DNA of 64,000 bases, taken from assembly GCA_947628695.1 (NCBI GenBank), contig CANRAV010000005.1, positions 1 to 64,000 of the forward strand, written 5' to 3'. The notes under the pieces are model-generated. The model saw only the letters and a program-made list of their open reading frames with translations. It ran no database searches and was not told the DNA's origin. Below, one piece after another: positions 38,082 to 47,193 of the stretch (the first letter of the stretch is position 1; each line of letters begins with the position of its first letter). This stretch comes from an uncultured Clostridia bacterium (GTDB taxonomy: Bacteria; Bacillota; Clostridia; Oscillospirales; CAG-382). The position numbers and the translations under genes are program-made.

Positions 38082-39821
38082 TTAAAAAGCGATATATCCG
38101 CCCTCCGCAAGCGCACCGGAGGCGGGGTAAACGCCGCAAAGCGTCACCCTGTCGCCGACGGAAAGCCCTTCAAGCAGCCGCAGCTCGTCCCCGCGCTCTA
38201 TGTGCACGGCTAAAAGCAAGTTTCCGTCCCCGACCGACACGTTTTTCTCCTCGCCGCAGGCGTACTTTTCGGCAACGGTGTAGCCGTCGCCGTCGGGCTT
38301 AAGCAGCACCGCGCCCCAGTATATCGCGGTGAAGCTGCCGCTTGTTTTTATCATCGCGCCTATTTTGTATTGGCTTTCGTCAACGCCCGTAAGCGTTATG
38401 CCGGACCCGTCCGTATTTTCGTAAATCACGGGCTCTATTTTAAAGACGGAATCCTCCCCCGCGTCCTTGGCATCCGAAAGCGCAAAGGTGCCGTCTGCGG
38501 CCGCAAGGACCTTGTCCTTAACGCCCGAGGGGCGTATAATGAAGCCCTCTCCCTCTTCGTAAAGGTAGAAGCTGTCGCTGCCGGCGACGGAAAGCTTCTC
38601 CCCCGTCTCGGCAGCCGTAAGCGCATACGCGCTTCCGCCAAGCGCCTCGATGTGCCAAAGCCCGTCTGCCGACGCGTTTTGAAGCCTTACGACGGCGCTG
38701 CCCTTGTAGTCTGCCGGGCTTTTGCCGCCCATGGACTCCAGGTCGGACTCCTTCTGGAACACGTACACAAGGCCAAGGCCGTCCGTGTCCTTTTTATACC
38801 AGCGCTCCGTAAAATACCCGACGTCGTATTCCGTGACGTGCAGGTTGTTCTCCGATATGTTGGGGTCGTTGACAAGAAGCTTGTTCCTCTCCTCGTCATA
38901 GCCGGTGAGAAGCACAATGTGCCCGGCACTTGTAAGCCGTGTGGAGCAGCCCAAAACCACCCCGCGTGAAAGTGCGTACTTGACCATGTCAAGCGTGTAG
39001 AAATCTATGTACGCGGTAAAGCCGTTCTCGCCCGCATACGCCGCCGCGAACGACCAGTTGCCGTAGGCACCCCAGGCGTTGTCGTATATCGCCGCCGCAG
39101 CCGTAAGAGACGGAACCTTGACGCCCATGTATTCAAGCGCCATTGCGGTGCTTGTAGGGCTGCAGATTATGCTGCCTATGCTGCCGTTTTCCGCCGCAAG
39201 CTGCGAGCGCATAGGAACCTCGTTCAGGTAGTAAGACGGGAAGGTGCCGACCGTGCACTGCTCCGCCATCTGCGGCGTGGTGAAGGAGACGTTTGTCACA
39301 ACCGGTGCGCCCTCTTCCCCGGCGGTAAGAGACACGCGGAAGCGAACCTTGCCCGTGGTCTCGAAGCCCTCGTTCACCGTAAGCGTATCGACGGAAATGC
39401 CGCCGTATTTGTCGCTTTTATCGCGGGAGCCGGAAACGCCCTCTTTGCTTGACCAAACGCCCCAGCTGTAATAGTCCGACCAGGCGCCGTCAGTAAGCTC
39501 AAAGCACAGCTCCACGGAGATGCTACCGCCGTGCGTCTGCGCATTCCATGAGGCGACCGCATAGTCGAAGGGGCCTATATCCGCCTCCTCGGAGGTGAAA
39601 ACGCCGCTTCCCGCGCCGTCTGCAAGGGTAAGCGCGCCGTCCGTTATGACGGTGCCCTCACAGCTGCCCTCGGTGTCCTTCAAATAAAAGGTCTTGGAGT
39701 GGAAGTTAAGCGTAACCGCCGCGGCGCGCGCGTCAAACGGTGCCATATCGGTAAGCAGCAGCGCTGCGGCAAGACAAAGGCACAAAACGACGGCGACAGA
39801 CTTTAAAACGGTTTTCGGCAT
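38082..39821 (-). CDS. Secreted C39-like peptidase family protein
   Basis: Signal peptide; EVPMRSQLAAENGSIGSIICSPTSTAMALEYMG; GHIVLLTGYDEERNKLLVNDPN. Confidence 0.82.
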   Translation of the reverse strand: MPKTVLKSVAVVLCLCLAAALLLTDMAPFDARAAAVTLNFHSKTFYLKDTEGSCEGTVITDGALTLADGAGSGVFTSEEADIGPFDYAVASWNAQTHGGSISVELCFELTDGAWSDYYSWGVWSSKEGVSGSRDKSDKYGGISVDTLTVNEGFETTGKVRFRVSLTAGEEGAPVVTNVSFTTPQMAEQCTVGTFPSYYLNEVPMRSQLAAENGSIGSIICSPTSTAMALEYMGVKVPSLTAAAAIYDNAWGAYGNWSFAAAYAGENGFTAYIDFYTLDMVKYALSRGVVLGCSTRLTSAGHIVLLTGYDEERNKLLVNDPNISENNLHVTEYDVGYFTERWYKKDTDGLGLVYVFQKESDLESMGGKSPADYKGSAVVRLQNASADGLWHIEALGGSAYALTAAETGEKLSVAGSDSFYLYEEGEGFIIRPSGVKDKVLAAADGTFALSDAKDAGEDSVFKIEPVIYENTDGSGITLTGVDESQYKIGAMIKTSGSFTAIYWGAVLLKPDGDGYTVAEKYACGEEKNVSVGDGNLLLAVHIERGDELRLLEGLSVGDRVTLCGVYPASGALAEGGYIAF

Positions 39822-39844
39822 AAAAACACCACCTTTGTGAAGAC

Positions 39845-40150
39845 TTATATCTCATAATCTACGCAGGCGCGGCTTTCCCTGAGGGGCTTCATAAACTCGC
39901 CCACGGCCTTGTGACGCGGGTGAACTATGTAAGCGTTCAAATCCTCGAAGCTGTCAAAGTCCGATATAAGCAGCAGGTCAAAGTTGCTGCCGTCCGCAAG
40001 TGGAGACCCTGTGTACACCGACGACGCCTTAAGCGTGGGAACGACCCCCTGCAGCGCATTAAGCATATCTGCGGTAAGACGCACGTTCTCCGCCTTCGGC
40101 CTGCCCTCTGCCTCTTCCTTAAATTTGAACATAACAACGTGTCTTATCAT
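39845..40150 (-). CDS. Dabb family protein
   Basis: MIRHVVMFKFKEEAEGRPK...SDFDSFEDLNAYIVHPRHKAVGEFM. Confidence 0.88.
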   Translation of the reverse strand: MIRHVVMFKFKEEAEGRPKAENVRLTADMLNALQGVVPTLKASSVYTGSPLADGSNFDLLLISDFDSFEDLNAYIVHPRHKAVGEFMKPLRESRACVDYEI

Positions 40151-40400
40151 AAAATGCTCCTTATTTTATTCATTCTCCATAATATTATAGCTTATTTTGG
40201 ACGCGATATCAAGTCTCTTGTTTCGTCATTTCGCCCTATTTTTACTAAAATAATTGTGTGGTTTGCACAAAAATATTTTTAAGCGAGGCGAAATCCGCAA
40301 AAAGGTTGACAAAACGAGGCTTTTGTGCTAACTTATACATAATAAGGAAAGCTGTGTTCGTCACGGCTTTACCTGCTTTTATATCTTTCAGGAGGTTTTT

Positions 40401-42851
40401 ATGAAGAGAGCACTATTCACTTTTTTGGCGTTGGTTCTTTGCCTTGCTTTTGTGATCCCCGCAAATTCGGGCAGCCTTGAAACTTATGCTGTTTCCTCCA
40501 AAATTGCAATGATCACGACAAACCCGGCAGAGGACTGCAGCACTGCGATGAATGTCGGCTTCCACACTCCGCTTGACTGCACCGGCTGCTCGGTTCAGTA
40601 CACCACTGCGGACGACGCCGATTGGCAGAACGCCAAGACCGTTGCCGGCACCTACAAGGCATACGGCGCCGACGCAAGCGTAAACCCCTTTTACGGCAAG
40701 TCCTCCAAGGACGACAACGGCACCAACTACACGCAGGAGCACACGTTTAACGACTATAACGTTACTCTTAGCGGCCTCACCCCGGATACCGAGTATAAGT
40801 ATCGCATATTCGACGGTGCGGAATACAGCGACACCTACCGTTTCAAGACCGCCGCAAACGACGGGAGCGAGTGGTCCTTCCTCGTTACCGGTGACTTCCA
40901 CGAGTATTACAAGACCTACGGCGCACAGCGCGCAGCACAGGCGACAAAGGCTATCAATGCCGGCATCGACCTTGCAGGTCAGCTCGGCTGGCCGGAGATA
41001 GAGCACATAGTTTCCGTTGGCGACATCGTTGCCTGGGGCGTTGCCTACAATCAGTGGCAGAACGTGCTTAACCAGCCTTACATGAAGAACTATTCCTTTG
41101 CAAACTGCATAGGCAACCACGACGATATGGACAGGTCCTCCAACTCCTCCAGCGCCTACAATTCCATCATATTCAACAACCCGACGAACGGCTGGAATTA
41201 CGGCGACGAGATTGGCACCGTTTATTACTACACCTACAACAACGTCCTGTTCATCGTTGTAAACTACCTTAAGGCTTCCAACAACGCGCAGGAGGCTTGG
41301 GCGCAGTCCGTTATAGACAAGATGGCGGGTCAGTATCAGTACTCCGTTCTTGTAAACCACCGTCCCGCTACCTCTAAGTACAGCGGCAAGTCTTACAGCT
41401 ATTTCTGGAACTACTGGGCAGATTTCTGCGACAAGAACAAGATTGACCTTGTTCTCGCGGGCGACCATCACTGCTACATGAGGAGCCAGCCTCTCCGTGA
41501 CGGCGCAATGGTTTCCGACTACGGCGCAGACAACCCGGATGCCACCGTTTACCTCGCGGGCGACTCTTCCGACGGTGAGCGCGGCTCCAGCACCGACGTT
41601 AAGGCCTTTGACACAACCTGGGTTGCTTCCAACTACTACAGGTACAACTATAGCGGCTCTACCAAGGACATCACCACCATGATAATCCGCGTAGGCAAGG
41701 ACAGGCTTACTACAGAGTTCGTTTACTACGAAGACATAGCAAGCGCAAAGCAGCCGGAGTGGAAGGAAGGCAGCGTAAACAACCACGCAAACTTCTATTA
41801 CGGCGACACCTCTTATGTTTACGCCTCTAATCACGAGACTTCCGGCGAGCCTCCGGTAGAGGAGGATCCTAACCTTCCGAAGGCCGCAAAGAACTACTTT
41901 GCACAGGCCGAAGGCGGCAAGTACATGTATCCGACCACCAACTACCCCGGCACCGCAAGCTATTATCAGTACGGCTACTATGGCGACAATGCGACCCAGG
42001 GCGGAGAGTGGATTGCAAACAAGCTTAACGACGGCGTCATTCCGGACGGCACCGCTCCCGGCAGCAAGAACGCCGCATGGGCTGTATACTTCGGCTCTGC
42101 AGCAGGCGACCCGGAGGTTACCATCCAGCTTGGCGAAACCGCTTACCTCAACAAGATTTCCGTTGTATCCATCCTCACCGGCAGCTACGGCGCGGGCGAG
42201 ATAACGGAGGTTGGCCTCGGCATGGAAGAGGGAAACTACACCGTTACCAAGGCTTACGAGGGAACGGACGAGGCAAATGGCACCATCCACACCTACACCG
42301 TTAAGTTTACCGAGGCTTTGAAGGCCAAGTACATACATCTTAAGTTTAAGGACTATGTCGGCACTCCTTCCCGTCTTGCTATCGGCGAGATAGAGGTTTG
42401 GGGCGACAACACCGTTGGCGACGTAGGCGCCTTCAAGCTTAAGGCTGACTCGAAGTATCAGCAGGACGAAAAGTACGTTACCGCTGCAGGCCCCAACACC
42501 AAGGCAAGCGATGTTGTTGCACAGTTCGGCTGTGACGTTGCCGTTTACAGTGCAGAGGGCGAGAAGCTTGCGGACGACGCACTTGTCGGCACCGGCTGCA
42601 TCGTTAAGAAGCTTAACATCGCGGGCGAGCCCATAGACGAGCAGGCTACGGTGATCATCCCTGGCGACCTCAACGGCGATGCCGAGGTTACCGCGCCCGA
42701 CTATATGGCTGCAAGGCTGGCAATTACCGACGGCACCGGTACCGAGCTTGCACTGAAGGCTGCGGACGTCAACCTCGACGGCGTTGTAAGCTCTGCCGAC
42801 TACATAATCATTAAGTGCCACGTTAAGGGCACGCTTACGATAGGCGGCTGA
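40401..42851 (+). CDS. Secreted purple-acid-phosphatase-like metallophosphoesterase with discoidin-like and dockerin-like domains
   Basis: VTGDFHEYY, VSVGDIVAWG, IGNHDDM, DLVLAGDHHCYMRS; PGDLNGDAEVTAPDYMAARLAI. Confidence 0.87.
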   Translation: MKRALFTFLALVLCLAFVIPANSGSLETYAVSSKIAMITTNPAEDCSTAMNVGFHTPLDCTGCSVQYTTADDADWQNAKTVAGTYKAYGADASVNPFYGKSSKDDNGTNYTQEHTFNDYNVTLSGLTPDTEYKYRIFDGAEYSDTYRFKTAANDGSEWSFLVTGDFHEYYKTYGAQRAAQATKAINAGIDLAGQLGWPEIEHIVSVGDIVAWGVAYNQWQNVLNQPYMKNYSFANCIGNHDDMDRSSNSSSAYNSIIFNNPTNGWNYGDEIGTVYYYTYNNVLFIVVNYLKASNNAQEAWAQSVIDKMAGQYQYSVLVNHRPATSKYSGKSYSYFWNYWADFCDKNKIDLVLAGDHHCYMRSQPLRDGAMVSDYGADNPDATVYLAGDSSDGERGSSTDVKAFDTTWVASNYYRYNYSGSTKDITTMIIRVGKDRLTTEFVYYEDIASAKQPEWKEGSVNNHANFYYGDTSYVYASNHETSGEPPVEEDPNLPKAAKNYFAQAEGGKYMYPTTNYPGTASYYQYGYYGDNATQGGEWIANKLNDGVIPDGTAPGSKNAAWAVYFGSAAGDPEVTIQLGETAYLNKISVVSILTGSYGAGEITEVGLGMEEGNYTVTKAYEGTDEANGTIHTYTVKFTEALKAKYIHLKFKDYVGTPSRLAIGEIEVWGDNTVGDVGAFKLKADSKYQQDEKYVTAAGPNTKASDVVAQFGCDVAVYSAEGEKLADDALVGTGCIVKKLNIAGEPIDEQATVIIPGDLNGDAEVTAPDYMAARLAITDGTGTELALKAADVNLDGVVSSADYIIIKCHVKGTLTIGG

Positions 42852-42890
42852 AACGCGCAGCTTCGCAAAGCAGAAAGCATATAATGTTAT

Positions 42891-42931
42891 CCCCCTGCGG
42901 CAGGTCTCCCTCCGCAGGGGGTTGCTTTTTT
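42891..42931 (+). terminator. Rho-independent terminator
   Basis: CCCCCTGCGG-caggtctccct-CCGCAGGGGG-ttgcTTTTTT. Confidence 0.85.
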
Positions 42932-43160
42932 GTCAAATCGGAGCCACAAGATGCCGCACGGGGCATCGCGTCTTGCGCTGCGTTTGCGGATTGCCATCCT
43001 TGTTATTTTTGCGCAAAGAAATTGAGTGTTACCCCCCCCGATTTGTTTATAATGCACAAATGGCGGCTGTTATTTTTTGCATAATTGCATATTGAATTTT
43101 ATTGCCTTGACGGCTTATAATGGAAGCAGAAAGGATGGATTGCAACTAAGGGGGAGTAGC

Positions 43161-44234
43161 ATGAAAGACTTTAAAAAAGCGCTTGCGCTGATTTTAGCGT
43201 TCGCGGCAGTTTTTACGGCGGGCTGCGCCAAGGCAGACCCTGCGGATGACGAAAGCGCAGAGCAGAGCACAGCCGTAAGCGGCGCAGCCGAAGAAAGCAC
43301 GCAAACCGGCGGCGTAGCGCCGCAGGGCTTGCCTTTTGCCGACGTCGGCTTTGACGACGGCGTAAGCAGCGGCGTTCACAAGCTTGGCAGCGCGGTGTGC
43401 GGCGACGTTTGGAACCTGCGGCCGGATGCCATGTACTCAAAAGAGGCGTTCTGTGTGCCGGAAGGGGCGCAGTACGGCATACTTTTGGACGAGTACCTGT
43501 CGGCAAGCTCGCAGACCGCAAAGGTGCTTGACACGTATGAGGAAGGCAAGTCGCGCTTCGGTACGGCAGCCGTAACGCCAAGGGAGGCACCCACGGAAAA
43601 ATCGGATTTCGGCCTTCTGTATTCCGGGAGATTTTACAAGGAAGAGCAGAAGGGGGGAAATGCGGACTATGCAGCGGCGAAGGCCGCCGGGCAGCCCTTC
43701 TTTTTCCTGCTGGGAACCGTGCCCCTTGACGACGGCGTTTTGGAAAAGCTTGCCTCCGAAAAGGGCACAGACAAAGCAGGAGCTTCCGCCATTTACAGGC
43801 AGACTCTTATAGACCTCCTCGCGGCGCACGACCTTTACGCGGACGCATTCTTTGACATTTACAGCTACGACACGGCAAGGGCCGAGGAGTTTGAGCTGCA
43901 GATCGTGAAATACTACAGCTTTGTGCATTCGCCCCTTGATCTCTCGTATGACGACAGCGTTTACGACGAATGCACGCATTTGTTCTTCACCGTATGCGCA
44001 AATGGCGAGGCGATAGAGGCGTTTGACGAATTTTTGAAGAGTGAGGAGAACACGCTTGTCAAGGCGCGCGCCCTGCCGGCAGGCGGAAGAGGCGGCGCAG
44101 TGCCGAACAACGACCCCGGCAAGGAGGCGTACATTCCGCAGGGCGGCGCGCTTCCGGACGAGTACGTCGAGAGGGGCTATTGGACGATGGAGAGGCTTGT
44201 GTACACCCGCGACGAGTTTGACGTCACTGTTTGA
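43161..44234 (+). CDS. Putative lipoprotein of unknown function
   Basis: MKDFKKALALILAFAAVFTAGCAKADP lipobox. Confidence 0.7.
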   Translation: MKDFKKALALILAFAAVFTAGCAKADPADDESAEQSTAVSGAAEESTQTGGVAPQGLPFADVGFDDGVSSGVHKLGSAVCGDVWNLRPDAMYSKEAFCVPEGAQYGILLDEYLSASSQTAKVLDTYEEGKSRFGTAAVTPREAPTEKSDFGLLYSGRFYKEEQKGGNADYAAAKAAGQPFFFLLGTVPLDDGVLEKLASEKGTDKAGASAIYRQTLIDLLAAHDLYADAFFDIYSYDTARAEEFELQIVKYYSFVHSPLDLSYDDSVYDECTHLFFTVCANGEAIEAFDEFLKSEENTLVKARALPAGGRGGAVPNNDPGKEAYIPQGGALPDEYVERGYWTMERLVYTRDEFDVTV

Positions 44235-44305
44235 CTTAGAAGCACACAGAATGCGGCGCAGTGCCGAAAATGGGCACTGCGCCGCGTCGTTTTGTTTTCA
44301 GCAGG

Positions 44306-44403
44306 CTACTCGAACAGCTCAGCGCTTTTCTTTAACGTCTCTATAATCGGAAGCTTCTGCGGGCAGACGCTTTCGCACCGGCCGCAGGGTAATCCATAAA
44401 AAT
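44306..44403 (-). pseudogene. Remnant of the C-terminal 4Fe-4S segment of an aldo/keto reductase
   Basis: Minus-strand translation FYGLPCGRCESVCPQKLPIIETLKKSAELFE*; no upstream body. Confidence 0.65.
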
Positions 44404-44583
44404 TTTCCTCCCTGCCGCAAAACTACAGTTTTCAACATTATACCGTATGTTCCTCCCTGCGTCAATGTGAAAAGTGCGGACGGGCTTCCGAATTAACATT
44501 GAATACAATAAACGTTTACATCACGTTATCATTTATATGGTAACTTATTTAAAGCTTTTGTACCCGTATTTTAGGAGGAAATC

Positions 44584-45165
44584 ATGGCAAAGAAATTTTT
44601 TGCGTTAATTTTGGCTTTGGCGGCCGTGCTTTCGCTTACCGCCTGCATGGGCAGCGCCACCGTAAAGACGGACGAGCAGTCGGCAGAGGCGGCGGAGCAC
44701 ATAGAGAATTATCTTGAAAAGGCAGGCACCTACTTTAACGTGCCGGACTCCGGCGTGGTGATCCCCAACGTCAAGGAGGGGGACGACGTGCTTAAGGTTT
44801 ACATCGACATGGCTACGGCGAAGGAGCCGCTTCCGGCGACGCTTGTTGACAGCTATGTGAAGAGCTTTAAGGCCTACTTTGAAACAAGCGGCGAGACTTC
44901 CGAGGATGACGAGGCGCTTAAAAAAGAGGCCGAGGACCTTATAAAGTCTGAGATGGTCATCTACATGGCCGCTGACAACTTCGGCTGCAACACCATCACC
45001 GCCGACGAGGAGAAGGCCAAGGCAGAGCAGCTTGCGGCTGCGTACAAGACCGGCGTTGACGCCTTCTATACCGAGGGCGGCGACAACTACGTCGTAAAGT
45101 CCGCCATTCGCGAGGACCGCGTGCGTGAGAAGCTGCAGTCCCTGCTTGACAGCGCATCGAAGTAA
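44584..45165 (+). CDS. Putative lipoprotein of unknown function
   Basis: MAKKFFALILALAAVLSLTACMGS lipobox. Confidence 0.7.
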   Translation: MAKKFFALILALAAVLSLTACMGSATVKTDEQSAEAAEHIENYLEKAGTYFNVPDSGVVIPNVKEGDDVLKVYIDMATAKEPLPATLVDSYVKSFKAYFETSGETSEDDEALKKEAEDLIKSEMVIYMAADNFGCNTITADEEKAKAEQLAAAYKTGVDAFYTEGGDNYVVKSAIREDRVREKLQSLLDSASK

Positions 45166-45187
45166 GCGCTTTATTTTGATTGAATTT

Positions 45188-45360
45188 TGGACGGGCTTTT
45201 CGCCCGTCCTTGTTTTTTTCGGAAGGACTCGGTCCTTCCGGGTTGAGTTTACAGAAGGACATAGCTTTTTTGACCCAAAGGGCACAGCCCTTTGGAAACC
45301 CGAGCTGGCAACGCAGGCTGCGTCGCAGCGATGTAAAAGCTTGTCACACGTATGAAGCGC
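45188..45360 (+). repeat. Family A repeat copy
   Basis: ggacgggcttttcgcccgtcc; ggaaggactcggtccttcc; aaagggcacagccctttgg; cgcaggctgcg. Confidence 0.85.
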
Positions 45361-45465
45361 TTCTGCGGATATTTTTTGGGCTGCAGCACAAGCTCCGTGC
45401 TGCAGCCCATTTTTTCCGAATCTTTGTTTTTGCCGCACCGTCTTCCTGCTTGCAAAATAACACCT

Positions 45466-45750
45466 TTACTTTGCGACCGGGACAAACTCCAGCTTCAGAC
45501 GCATTCCCAGTCCTTCCGCAAGCCTTTGCAGCGTCTTTAAAGACGGGTTGGCGCTTCCGTTTTCAAGCTTGCTGATGTCGCCCTGCGCTATGCCGCTTCT
45601 TTCAGAAAGCTCCTTTTGCGTCATGCCTGCGCGCTTTCTTGCGTCGAGTATAGCCTGAACAATGGCAAACTCCGGCTCCAGGGCGTCCCACTCCTTTTTA
45701 AACTCTTCGTCCCGAAGCTGCTCTTCCAAAAACCGTTTAAAGTTTGTCAT
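45466..45750 (-). CDS. XRE-family HTH regulator (HigA-like)
   Basis: RKRAGMTQKELSERSGIAQGDISKLENGSANPSLKTLQRLAEGLG. Confidence 0.9.
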   Translation of the reverse strand: MTNFKRFLEEQLRDEEFKKEWDALEPEFAIVQAILDARKRAGMTQKELSERSGIAQGDISKLENGSANPSLKTLQRLAEGLGMRLKLEFVPVAK

Positions 45751-45868
45751 TTTAACTCGCCTCCCTGCTTATTATAGGGCATAAATCCCACATTTTCAAG
45801 ACCTTTCCTCAAATATTTTTGCATTTTGTGCCATCCCGTCCAAAGATGAAAATTCTGCCGTTTTTGTG

Positions 45869-45897
45869 TTGACAAACACGAACAAATGTTCTATAAT
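45869..45897 (+). promoter_or_regulatory. SigA promoter containing a LexA/DinR-type box
   Basis: TTGACA-17-TATAAT; CGAACAAATGTTCT at 45879-45892 lies within the spacer. Confidence 0.75.
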
Positions 45898-46033
45898 GTG
45901 AAACACATAAAGAATAGAAAAGCACCTTTCAGTGCAGGTGCCGCAGGCCGCTTCGGAAGGAAGCGCGCGGCGCAGAACAGAACATATGTTTTAGTCGGCC
46001 GCTTAAAAAGCGGCGGGTACGGAAAGGATTTAC

Positions 46034-46483
46034 ATGGATTTACGCGATTTATCAACACAGCTTTTGAAGAACAAACGGCACATGGAGGCGGCGCTTGAGA
46101 ACATAAAGGACGAGCTTACGCTGCTGGAGGAGTCGAAGGTTTCGGTAAAGGTAAGCGCACCGGGCGGTGCGCCGATAAGCGGCACCGGCGCCAACCGCTA
46201 CGAGGACAGGCTTGTCAAGCTTATCAGCATCTGCGACGTTCTGCGCAGCCGCAGAAAGAACATAGAGACGAACCTCGCCTGCATAGAGAGGGGGCTTGAA
46301 ACGCTTCACGACTACGAAAGGGATTTGCTGAACGCCTTCTACGTTTTCGGGGGCAAGTACGCGGCCGAGAGGATGATGAGCAAGCACCACAAGGAGCGCT
46401 CGACGGTCTACCGCGACAAGGACAGGGCGCTTAAGCACTTTACGCAGGCGCTGTACGGGCCGGAAGTGCCATTTGAACAGTAA
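46034..46483 (+). CDS. Phage-type transcriptional regulator-like protein (ArpU/RinA-like)
   Basis: Helical 149 aa protein; LHDYERDLLNAFYVFGGKYAAERMMSKHHKERSTVYRDKDRALKHFTQALYG. Confidence 0.5.
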   Translation: MDLRDLSTQLLKNKRHMEAALENIKDELTLLEESKVSVKVSAPGGAPISGTGANRYEDRLVKLISICDVLRSRRKNIETNLACIERGLETLHDYERDLLNAFYVFGGKYAAERMMSKHHKERSTVYRDKDRALKHFTQALYGPEVPFEQ

Positions 46484-46493
46484 AACAAAAGCT

Positions 46494-46528
46494 GCGGCAA
46501 GCGGGTGTTTCCCCGCTTGCCGCGTTTT
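46494..46528. terminator. Bidirectional terminator between convergent genes
   Basis: GCGGCAAGCGGG-tgtttc-CCCGCTTGCCGC-gTTTTT. Confidence 0.8.
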
Positions 46529-46536
46529 TGCTGCTT

Positions 46537-47193
46537 TTAAATAAGCCCTTCGCCAAATTCTATAAGCCGCCGTTCAATCTCCGCTGCCTCCGGGTTGCCC
46601 TCTATAAGGGCGCCGGCAAGGCGCTTCTCCGCCGCCGCGGCGACAGCCGCCGCAAAGCGCCGGAAGCCCTCGTTTGCGGGGCGCAGCTTGCCGAAAAAAG
46701 CCTCCTCGCGAGTGAAGTCCTCGGCTTCCCCCGCGTACTCCGCCGCCAGCACAAGGTATGTGCGGCCTCCCTCGGTGGGGAAAAGCTCCTCCCCTATGCG
46801 ATACCCGCTTGCCCAAAGGAAGGCGCGCAGCTTGTGGAACATGGTGTTTGGCTGCAAAATAAGCGGGCAGTGCGCCTTCTCGCCGCCCTCGGCGATGATG
46901 CGGGCAATAAGCTCGCCCCCCATGCCGCATATTGCGGCGGCGTCGTAGGCACCGGCAGGCACGTCCTTAAACCCGTCCGAAAGCGCAGCCCCAACGCGCC
47001 CGCCGAAGCCGGAAAGCCTGCGCACAGCGCGCTCAAGCGGGGCGCTGTTCACGTCGGAGACGAAGGCGGCTTCAATGCGCCCCTCCGACAGCAAATCAAA
47101 GGGCACAGACGCGTGGTCGCTTCCTATATCTAAAAGCCTTGCTCCGTGTGGAACAAGGCTTTCGACAGCGCTAAGTCTTTCGCTTTTAACCAT
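46537..47193 (-). CDS. trmK: tRNA (adenine(22)-N(1))-methyltransferase TrmK-like
   Basis: RLSAVESLVPHGARLLDIGSDHASVPFDLLSEG. Confidence 0.9.
   Translation of the reverse strand: MVKSERLSAVESLVPHGARLLDIGSDHASVPFDLLSEGRIEAAFVSDVNSAPLERAVRRLSGFGGRVGAALSDGFKDVPAGAYDAAAICGMGGELIARIIAEGGEKAHCPLILQPNTMFHKLRAFLWASGYRIGEELFPTEGGRTYLVLAAEYAGEAEDFTREEAFFGKLRPANEGFRRFAAAVAAAAEKRLAGALIEGNPEAAEIERRLIEFGEGLI

Noticed and set aside
40413-42821. 802-aa minus-strand ORF opposite the phosphatase gene
   Set aside because: Antisense shadow of a clearly coding gene with metallophosphoesterase motifs
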